Notes under the pieces: model-generated
Told to the model about the DNA's origin: nothing
Databases searched by the model: none
What the model saw: only the letters and a program-made list of their open reading frames with translations
Origin: a virus
DNA length: 23,023 nucleotides
IMG/VR virus record: IMGVR_UViG_3300046675_000159
Span: 1-23,023 of that record
Reading direction: 5' to 3' (one strand)
Shown: one piece after another, positions 8,220-15,700 of the stretch
How positions within the stretch are numbered: the stretch's first letter is position 1
How the letters are laid out: every line of letters starts with the position of its first letter
Made by a program: the position numbers and the translations under genes

Positions 8220-9001
8220 CGACGCCAAACGCCCTTACCTATAACGGCTTCATCAGCGCCATCGCGGTTCTGGCTGTCACCCAGACCAAAGCCGATCCGC
8301 TCGACCCGAACGGGACGCTTCACTTTGTCGAGCCGAATCTCGACAGCATTGTCCCGCAGATGCTGAATTATGCGGAGTTGCGCATTCAGCGCGACCTCGA
8401 CCTTCTGGTGGGGCAAACGCAGTCTGGCGCCTATGCGCTGGCGTATAAAGACTGGTCTATTCGGGTTCCGGTAAACGATTTCGTCGTCGTTCAGAACATC
8501 GTGCTGCGCGATAATCTCGGAGGCCCTGTGATAAGCTTGACCCCCGTGACGACGGAATTTATGACGAACACGTATCCAGACAACGCATTTCTTGGAACCC
8601 CAAAATACTTCGCCGCTTTCGGCACCGATTCATCGGGAGGAATATCAGATCTTTTTTACACCATTGCGCCATCAGCGGATCGCCCCTATCAGGTTTTCGT
8701 CAGGGGCCTCGCGCGCTTGCCATCGCTGTTTAGTTTTGCTGGTACGCCGCAAACCAACAGCGCCTCGACGTTCATCTCGACGAACATGCCCGATCTGCTG
8801 CTGATGGCGAGCATGATCTTCGTCAGCGCGCACCAGCGCAATTTCAGTTCCGCCGGCTCGGACCCGCAGATGCCCGTCAATTACGAGCAGCAATATACGA
8901 CGCTGCTCAAGGCCGCGAGCATCGAAGAGATGCGCAAGCGGTTCCATTCGATTGGCGGATCTGCCGAGACGCCGTCCCTCGCCACCGCATCAACGAAGTA
9001 G
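8216..9001 (+). CDS. Virion adaptor-like protein (head-tail connector family)
   Basis: A 261-residue protein beginning with ATG 8216 in a 4-nt overlap with the putative holin gene. The N-terminal third is helical and includes VPQMLNYAELRIQRDLDLL, a pattern I associate with adaptor proteins bound to the portal in podoviruses of the P22/SU10 type; the middle is beta-rich (WSIRVPVNDFVVVQNIVL, VISLTPVT) and the C-terminal part helical (NYEQQYTTLLKAASIEEMRKR). It is followed 4 nt later by the gp10-like stabilisation protein, a gene pairing usual in head-completion modules. Its function would be to join the portal to the tail hub. The exact family cannot be confirmed without a profile search. A stretch around 8520-8700 looks richer in A+T than the rest. 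Confidence 0.6.
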   Translation: MTTPNALTYNGFISAIAVLAVTQTKADPLDPNGTLHFVEPNLDSIVPQMLNYAELRIQRDLDLLVGQTQSGAYALAYKDWSIRVPVNDFVVVQNIVLRDNLGGPVISLTPVTTEFMTNTYPDNAFLGTPKYFAAFGTDSSGGISDLFYTIAPSADRPYQVFVRGLARLPSLFSFAGTPQTNSASTFISTNMPDLLLMASMIFVSAHQRNFSSAGSDPQMPVNYEQQYTTLLKAASIEEMRKRFHSIGGSAETPSLATASTK

Positions 9002-9005
9002 CGCC

Positions 9006-11192
9006 ATGCCTCACGCAACGCTCAAACTCAAACCTGGCGTCAATACCAACGAGACGCCTGTCTTGAACGAGGCGGGGGTTTCGGCGTGCAACCTGATTCG
9101 CTTCAAGTTCGACCCGCAGGGCCTCGGCCTGATCGAGAAGCTTGGGGGTTGGGCCAAGTTCAAAGCCAATGCGCTTCCAGAAGTTGTGCGCCACCTCTAT
9201 GCCTGGCAGGCAATCAACGCCGATAAGTTCATCGTCGCCGGGATGCAAGGCACGGGCGGCCTGTTTCTCATGCAAGCGAGGCAGCTACCTAACGGCAATT
9301 ATGTCGATGATCCGGGTCTGGTGTCGACGCCAAACATCACGCCGCTTTTTAACTATTCCGATGCGGCGCCAGCTTACTCCACTACCGCAGGAAGCCCGAT
9401 TGTCAGCATTTCCGATTCCACGATGACCAACGCCATCCACATTACGGATGCAGTTTACATCGCCACGCACGTCGCTATCGGCGGCATCGTGCTTTTTGGT
9501 CAGTACCCGATCTATAGCGTTGCAAGCACCACGCAATTTTCGATCATGTCGCTGACGCTGTTGGGTCTGCCCAATTCGGCGCTATCCACATCCACCGCAG
9601 GCGTGTTGCCGACATTCACGACTGTGCTGGACGACTTTGTCGTCACTGTCACTCTCCCCAATCATGGCTACGTGATAGGGAGCTATTTTCCGCTTCTCAT
9701 CCCGATCACCGTCGGCGGCATCACGCTTCAGGTAGCCTCGTATCCTATCCAGAAAATCATCGACGCCAACAGGTTCACCATCTATGCGCAGAACGTGGCT
9801 ACCTCAGTGGCGACAGCGACGCTGAACAGCGGCAACGTCCGAATGATCTACAATGTCGGCGGCATCCCGATCACCACGCAGAGCGGCTACGGCACGCCAT
9901 TCCGCGCGACGCCCGGATTTGGCTACGGCAAGCCAGACGTGATGACCGCCGGTTTTGGTTATGGTCTGGGCGGCGCCGTCCCTGCCATCCCAGGCACGCC
10001 GGCGTTTGCGAACGACTGGGCCTTGGACAACTGGGGGAGCACCTTGCTCGCCAGCCCTGAAGGCGCCGTGATCGACGGCATTCCCGTGTCGGGGATTTAC
10101 GCCTGGACGCCTGATCAAGGCACGACGGTCGTTGCGCTGATCCCCGAAGCGCCGCCGGTCAACGATGGCTTCTTTGTCGCCATGCCGCAGCGCCAGATCG
10201 TCACCTGGGGGTCGAGCTTCGATGGCGTGCAGGATCCGCTGCTGATCCGCTGGTGCGATGTCAACGATTACACGACCTGGACGGCGACGATCACCAACCA
10301 GGCCGGATCGTATCGCGTGCCGAAAGGGTCAAGAATCGTCGGCGCCATTCAGGGGCCGCAGCAGGGCCTGATCTTCACCGATCTGGCCGTATGGGCGATG
10401 CAGTATATCAGCCAGCCCTACATTTATTCGTTCAACGAAATCGGCAACGGTTGCGGCTTGATCGCGCAGAAAGCGGCGACGTCGCTCAATGGTACGGTCT
10501 ACTGGATGAGCCATCGCCAGTTCTTCCAGCTTTCAGGCGGCGGCGTCCAGCCGATCCCATGCCCCATCTGGGACATTGTTTTTCAGAGCATTGATCGCCG
10601 CTTTTACGACAAGATCCGGATCGCGCCGAACTCGATGTTCAGCGAGGTTTCGTGGTTTTTCACATCAGTCAATTCGCCTAATCAGGAGAACGACAGCTAC
10701 GTCAAATTCAACTATGTGCTGAACGTGTGGGACTATGGAACGCTGTCGCGCTCGGCATGGATACCGCAGAGCGTGATCGGCGCGCCGCTCGGCGCTATCC
10801 CCGACCCAACCAGCGGAAAAAATTATGTCTACCAGCATGAAATCTCGCCAGACGCCGATGGCCAGGTGCTGAACTCCTGGTGTACGACGGGCTATTTCGC
10901 GCTGTCCGATGGCGACAACAAGATCTTCGTCGATGAAATCTGGCCGGATATGAAATGGGGCCAGTACGGCGGCACGCCGAACGCCACGGTCAGCTTCACT
11001 TTTGGCGCGACCGATTTTCCGAACGTGGCGCCGACGCAGTTTGGTCCTTTCAGCTTCACGTCTGCCGACACTTACACCACGCCTCGACTGCGCGCGCGCC
11101 TGCTGCAGGTGACTATCTCCAGCAATGATCTCGGCTCGTTCTGGCGCCTCGGCGGGATGCGGTATCGGATGGCTCCGGATGGGAAATACTGA
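9006..11192 (+). CDS. Packaged-DNA stabilisation / tail hub-like structural protein (gp10-like)
   Basis: A 728-residue protein. ATG 9006 is favoured over an in-frame ATG at 8952, which would overlap the upstream gene by 50 nt and would add an Arg/Pro-rich leader; a weak GAAG precedes 9006. The start LKLKPGVNTNETPVLNEAG followed by IRFKFDPQGLGLIEKLGGW is typical of a family of short-tailed-phage structural proteins usually called stabilisation protein or gp10-like. Other typical blocks are LDNWGSTLLASPEGAV (from residue 340), RWCDVNDYTTW and SWFFTSVNS. Such proteins form the beta-propeller-like hub or nozzle under the adaptor ring that keeps DNA inside and holds fibres. It overlaps the next gene by 1 nt (TGATG). 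The role is by family resemblance, not proven here. Confidence 0.65.
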   Translation: MPHATLKLKPGVNTNETPVLNEAGVSACNLIRFKFDPQGLGLIEKLGGWAKFKANALPEVVRHLYAWQAINADKFIVAGMQGTGGLFLMQARQLPNGNYVDDPGLVSTPNITPLFNYSDAAPAYSTTAGSPIVSISDSTMTNAIHITDAVYIATHVAIGGIVLFGQYPIYSVASTTQFSIMSLTLLGLPNSALSTSTAGVLPTFTTVLDDFVVTVTLPNHGYVIGSYFPLLIPITVGGITLQVASYPIQKIIDANRFTIYAQNVATSVATATLNSGNVRMIYNVGGIPITTQSGYGTPFRATPGFGYGKPDVMTAGFGYGLGGAVPAIPGTPAFANDWALDNWGSTLLASPEGAVIDGIPVSGIYAWTPDQGTTVVALIPEAPPVNDGFFVAMPQRQIVTWGSSFDGVQDPLLIRWCDVNDYTTWTATITNQAGSYRVPKGSRIVGAIQGPQQGLIFTDLAVWAMQYISQPYIYSFNEIGNGCGLIAQKAATSLNGTVYWMSHRQFFQLSGGGVQPIPCPIWDIVFQSIDRRFYDKIRIAPNSMFSEVSWFFTSVNSPNQENDSYVKFNYVLNVWDYGTLSRSAWIPQSVIGAPLGAIPDPTSGKNYVYQHEISPDADGQVLNSWCTTGYFALSDGDNKIFVDEIWPDMKWGQYGGTPNATVSFTFGATDFPNVAPTQFGPFSFTSADTYTTPRLRARLLQVTISSNDLGSFWRLGGMRYRMAPDGKY

Positions 11193-11605
11193 TGACAGCT
11201 TCGCTTACTGACCTCCTTTCCGCCGCCAAAAATATCGCCCAGGCGATCAATGACGCGGCGCGGGCCTATGTCGGCGTACAGGGGTCGCAGGTGTCAAACT
11301 CTGTGGCCGCTCAGACGCAAATTGTCAGCGGCGCGGGCCGTGTTTGCATGATGAACGTGATTGTCGCAGGCACCACCGCAGGCCGTATTTACGACACTGC
11401 CGACGCCAGCAGCACCAACAATGTCGTGCATATTCTGGCTGCAATTCCGATGACCATCGGCAGCTATTTTGTCAATATGCCGTTTAACGACGGATTGCTC
11501 ATCACGCCAGGCACGGGCCAGACGGTGACGGTCAGTTACTCGACCGGATCCGCTGCGGGCGACCAGACAGCTTCGTCCTCTGGCAGACAACTGAGGGGCT
11601 TCTGA
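11192..11605 (+). CDS. Small beta-rich phage structural protein of unknown function
   Basis: A 137-residue protein. The ATG at 11192 shares its A with the previous TGA. A short N-terminal helix (LTDLLSAAKNIAQAINDAAR) is followed by what looks like a beta sandwich: IVSGAGRVCMMNVIVAGTTA, RIYDTADASSTNNVVHILAA, and LLITPGTGQTVTVSY. Similar small proteins are common next to tail-hub and ejection genes in related phages, where they may decorate the head or tail or form part of a short appendage. I do not know an assigned function. The lack of catalytic motifs and the position argue for a virion component. Confidence 0.6.
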   Translation: MTASLTDLLSAAKNIAQAINDAARAYVGVQGSQVSNSVAAQTQIVSGAGRVCMMNVIVAGTTAGRIYDTADASSTNNVVHILAAIPMTIGSYFVNMPFNDGLLITPGTGQTVTVSYSTGSAAGDQTASSSGRQLRGF

Positions 11606-11606
11606 C

Positions 11607-12236
11607 ATGCCGCTGATCAAATCGGCCAGCAAGGAGGCCGTATCGAACAATATTTCCGAAATGATCAAGGCGGGCCATCCGCGCGATCAGGCGATTGCCG
11701 CCGCGATGGACACCGCGCGGCGCGCGCGGGCCGATGGCGGCGGCATGCCGACGCTGCCTGACGTTCCGAGCACGGTTCACGCACATCTGTCGGCCAAGGT
11801 TCATACCGGCCCGATCCATAGCGCGGTCGCGGGCCGCACCGATCATTTGCCTGTTCACGTTCCGAGCGGCAGCTACGTCATTCCCGCCGACGTCGTCAGC
11901 GGCATGGGCGAAGGCAACACCAACGCCGGCTTTAAGGTCGTCAAGCGGATGTTCGCCGGCTTGCCTTATGGAAAGAAGCCTGCCCAGCCTTATGACCAGG
12001 GCGAAGGCCTCTATGGATCGGGCATCGGCGCCGGTCACGCCAAGGGTGGCAAGACAGGAAACGACGTCAAGGTGGTGGTCGCAGGCGGCGAGTACACCTT
12101 GACGCCTGAAGAAGTGACGGCGGCGGGCGACGGCGACATGGATCGCGGCCACCGCGTCCTCGATGATTTTGTAAAACAGATGCGCGGCCACATCGTCAAG
12201 ACGATGTCGAAGCTGCCCGGACCGAAGCGGGACTGA
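11607..12236 (+). CDS. Phage virion-associated protein with internal duplication
   Basis: A 209-residue protein starting at ATG 11607 with GAGGGG at 11593-11598. The first 40 residues (KSASKEAVSNNISEMIKAGH, then DQAIAAAMDTARRAR) are a short helical module seen at the N-terminus of many small phage proteins of unknown role. Two segments resemble each other: VHVPSGSYVIPADVVSGMGE followed by a helix, and VVVAGGEYTLTPEEVTAAGD followed by VLDDFVKQMR, so the C-terminal two thirds appear to be a tandem duplication. Gly/Lys linkers (AKGGKTG) resemble those in the large downstream proteins. It sits between structural genes; a role as scaffold, packaged protein or assembly factor is possible but not shown. 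Confidence 0.6.
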   Translation: MPLIKSASKEAVSNNISEMIKAGHPRDQAIAAAMDTARRARADGGGMPTLPDVPSTVHAHLSAKVHTGPIHSAVAGRTDHLPVHVPSGSYVIPADVVSGMGEGNTNAGFKVVKRMFAGLPYGKKPAQPYDQGEGLYGSGIGAGHAKGGKTGNDVKVVVAGGEYTLTPEEVTAAGDGDMDRGHRVLDDFVKQMRGHIVKTMSKLPGPKRD

Positions 12237-12238
12237 AA

Positions 12239-12742
12239 ATGAGCGACATACGAGTGAGATACGGCGTTCCAGCCGACGTGCATAATTTCATGGACCTGAC
12301 GGCCATGTGCGCGGAAGAGAACGGCCTGCTCGCGGTGAACAAGCGGAAAGTGCTGGAGGAAGTGTGGGCCAGCCTGAACTGCGATCACGGCGTGATCGGC
12401 GTGATCGAGGGCGACGAAGGCATGCTGGAGGCCGGCATCCTGCTCCGCGTGGACACCACGCCCTACAGCGTCGAGGAAGTCCTGTGCGAACGCGCGATCT
12501 ATGTGCGTCCGGAATATCGCAAAGTGCAGCGGAGCCTCTACCAGGGCGGGCGCGCCAGCTACCTGTGCGAGTTCGCCAAGAACGCCGCCACGCGCCTCGA
12601 ATTGCCTCTTCTGATCAGTATTTTGTCAACGCATCGCGCTGCTGGTAAGGTGAGACTTTACGAGCGGCATTTTGGAACGCCGGCAGGCGCCTATTGGCTT
12701 TGGAACGCGAAGACGGGCCATAAGCAAGAAGCTGCGGAGTAG
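12239..12742 (+). CDS. GNAT-like acetyltransferase protein, degenerate cofactor loop
   Basis: A 167-residue protein beginning 2 nt after the previous stop. The order of secondary structure fits the GNAT fold: IRVRYGVPADVHNFMDL at the start, a central strand pair (GVIGVIEGDEGMLEAGILLR), then ERAIYVRPEYRKVQRSLYQG (from residue 84), where GNAT enzymes carry the acetyl-CoA pyrophosphate loop, and a C-terminal RLYERHFGTPAGAYWLW. The usual R/Q-x-x-G-x-G/A loop is not intact (YRKVQRSLYQGG), so cofactor binding may be weak or altered. Its place just before the ejection genes suggests action on a virion protein or on a host target during infection; the substrate is unknown. Confidence 0.6.
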   Translation: MSDIRVRYGVPADVHNFMDLTAMCAEENGLLAVNKRKVLEEVWASLNCDHGVIGVIEGDEGMLEAGILLRVDTTPYSVEEVLCERAIYVRPEYRKVQRSLYQGGRASYLCEFAKNAATRLELPLLISILSTHRAAGKVRLYERHFGTPAGAYWLWNAKTGHKQEAAE

Positions 12743-12747
12743 ACGTC

Positions 12748-15700
12748 ATGGGCGGCAAGACACAGCAGGCTTCATCTCAAGTCACGATCCCGCCGGAAGT
12801 TTTGGCGCGCTACAACAGCGTGAACGCGCAGGCGCAGCAGACCGCCGCCACGCCTTTCCAGCAGTATTCGAGCGATCCGAATGCCTTTGTGTCGCCCATG
12901 ACGACGGCCCAGAATATGGGCCTCCAGCAGACCGCGAATTATGCCAACGCCGCGCAGCCTGGCCTTCAGCAGGCGATGGGCATGACGGCGGGGGCCAGCG
13001 GCCAGGCCAATCCGTGGGAATTGACTGGCGACAAGATCAACCAGTACACGAACCCGTACACTCAGAACGTCACCAATCAAATGGGCGCTCTGATGAACCA
13101 GCAGGCCAACCTGTCTCAGTCAACTCAGATGGGCAACGCCATCAAGAGCGGCGCCTTTGGCGGCGACCGCGCCGGCGTGGCGGCGGCGAACCTTCAAGGC
13201 CAGAATGCGCTCGCCTACGGCAACGCCATGGCTCCGGTTCTCCAGCAGGGCTACAACACCGGCCTCCAGACCGCGATAGGTCAGCAGGGCGTCGATCTCG
13301 GCGCGCAGCAGGCCAACCTGCAGCGGATGATGACCGGCGCGAACCAATACGGCCAGTTGGCCGGCGCGGGGCAGCAGGCGGGCCTCGCCGGCGCACAGGC
13401 GATGATGGGCGCGGGCCAGGTGCAGCAGCAGACCCAGCAGGCCGGCCTGACGGCGCTTTACAACCAGTTCCAGCAACAGCAGTCCTATCCCTTCCAGGTG
13501 AACCAGTTCCTCGCGAATATCGCGGAAGGCACCGGCTCGCTGTCGGGCCAGACGACGAACTCCACCCAGCAGGCGCCGTTCTTTTCTGATCGCCGCCTCA
13601 AGGAGAATATCAAGCGAATCGGCACCGCCAAGAACGGCTTGCCGATCCACAGCTTCAACTACAAGGACGATCCTGAAAAGCTGTCCCGCCTCGGCTTCAT
13701 GGCCGACGAGGTCGAGAAGAAGCATCCGGAGGCGGTGGGTCTGGCCGGCGGCTACAAGACCGTCGATCACGAGCAGGCGATGAAGAGCGCCGGCGGCAGC
13801 GTCACCGATTTCGACCAGAACGCGGCCTACGGTCGCGGCGGATTCGACCTCGGCGGCGCCACCAGCACCTATGACCCATCCTGGCAGTCTGTCGGCCAGC
13901 GGCACCTGGCGGGGCTGCAAAGCCCGCAGCAGGGCAGCAGCTTATATGGCTCCAAGAGGCGCCACGTTCCGGAAGCGTCGGGTGGCCGGTACAGCTTGCC
14001 GAACGCGCCTGCCGTGCCGGGGGTGAAGCCGACAGGTCTGAGCCAGGCCATCGGAACGGCGCAGTCGGCTGTGGGCCTCGGCCAGACGCTTGGCGACGCC
14101 AAGGACAAATATTTCTCCAGCAAGGATACGCCGCCGGCTGCAACCACCAACGCACCTGCTGCAGGCGGCGCGCCCGCAGTAGTGGCGAAAGCGCCTGGCA
14201 CACCAACTGACGCTGCTGACGTCACGTATTTGAACCGGGGCGGTCTGGCCGATGGCGGCCCGCCTGTACCGGCTGTCGCTGCCGCCTCGATGGCTGGAAG
14301 GCCAGCGGAAGGCGTCGCCAATGTCGTTGAGCCAACGGATGCTTACAAGGCAGGTCTAGGCCACGCCGTGGAGGCGCAGGAAAACGCCAACAGGATACAG
14401 GATGCGGCGCGCGCGGAGGCGGCGACGTCTCCCATTTCGTTCAAGCCCGACTGGGACTATCCGGGGCTGGGAGCGACCGATCTGCAACGCTCGGCCAAGG
14501 TGTACGGCGCCGGCACGTTGAACGGATACTACGATCCGACGCACGGTGGATCTTATCTTGGTTTCGAGCGCGGCGGCTATGCGACGGACGGCGCCGTGGG
14601 CGGCAACGCGGACGTGCTCAAGACCCCTGATCCGAACGCCACGCAAGACACGACCCAGATGAACATTCCGGACAAGCAGTCAACCTACAAGCTGCCTGAT
14701 CCGCCCAAGACAGGCGGCGCTGGCGGGAAGAGCGGAGCCGGCCAGGCTTTGGGCGCGGCCAAGTCGCTTATGGGCCTCGCCTCTCTCATCCCCGGCGTCG
14801 GCGCCGTCACCGGCCCTCTCGGCGCCGTGATGGGTGCGGGCGAGGCGCTGGCCGGCGCCAGCGGTGGTCTGATGGTTGCAGGCGGTCGCCGCCGCAAAGG
14901 CAAGCGCAAGGGCCTGGCCGTCGGCGGTCAGGGCGAGGGCGTTGATTACATGAGCAAGACGCGACAGATTGATCCTGAAATAGCGGACATCGCAGATTCG
15001 TGGGCGCCCACTTCCGACCCTCGCACGGGTGCAGATTACATGAACGAGAGCCGGCAGGGGCGTGAGACTGAGCATCAGTATTCCGTCAATAATGATCAGG
15101 CGCCGCTGACCACGAGCGCCAACACCGGCCTCGCCGGTCAGGGCGTGGATTACATGAGCGAAGCGCGGCAGGGGCGCGAGCCGGAACTCAGAAGCTCCGT
15201 CCATCCCGCCATGACGGCGTCGAATGCAACGCCGGAAGAGCAGACTGCATATCTCAAGGAGCACATCCCGCGTGAGGACATGCACAAGGTGATGTCGCCT
15301 GCTGCCTTGGCGAAGGCGTATCCGCCGACGCAAGAAACGCCGGCGCCGGGTGTGCTTGGTCCGTGGTCGAGCCGATCCGCGTCTGCCTCTGTCCCTAATT
15401 CGGGCGAGCGCCTGCTTAACACTCAGCCGTCCACACGCGAGGCTCAGACTGGCGCGGCGCCGGTCGAAGGGTCTGGTTTCGACAAACCGCTTAACCTCGG
15501 AAGCGCGCAGCTTCCCACTGCGGCGTTCCCCAGCGGCGGCGCCACGCCCGAACAGGCTGCGGCGGCGAATGCATTGCGCAGATCTCCTGAAGCCGCCGCA
15601 CTCGCGGGCGCGGAGGAAGCGCGTCAAGGCAAGGTTCAGGACGCCGTCGCGATGAAGCGGGATTACGACGCGCGCCATGCACAGTCTTGGGGCGATTCGT

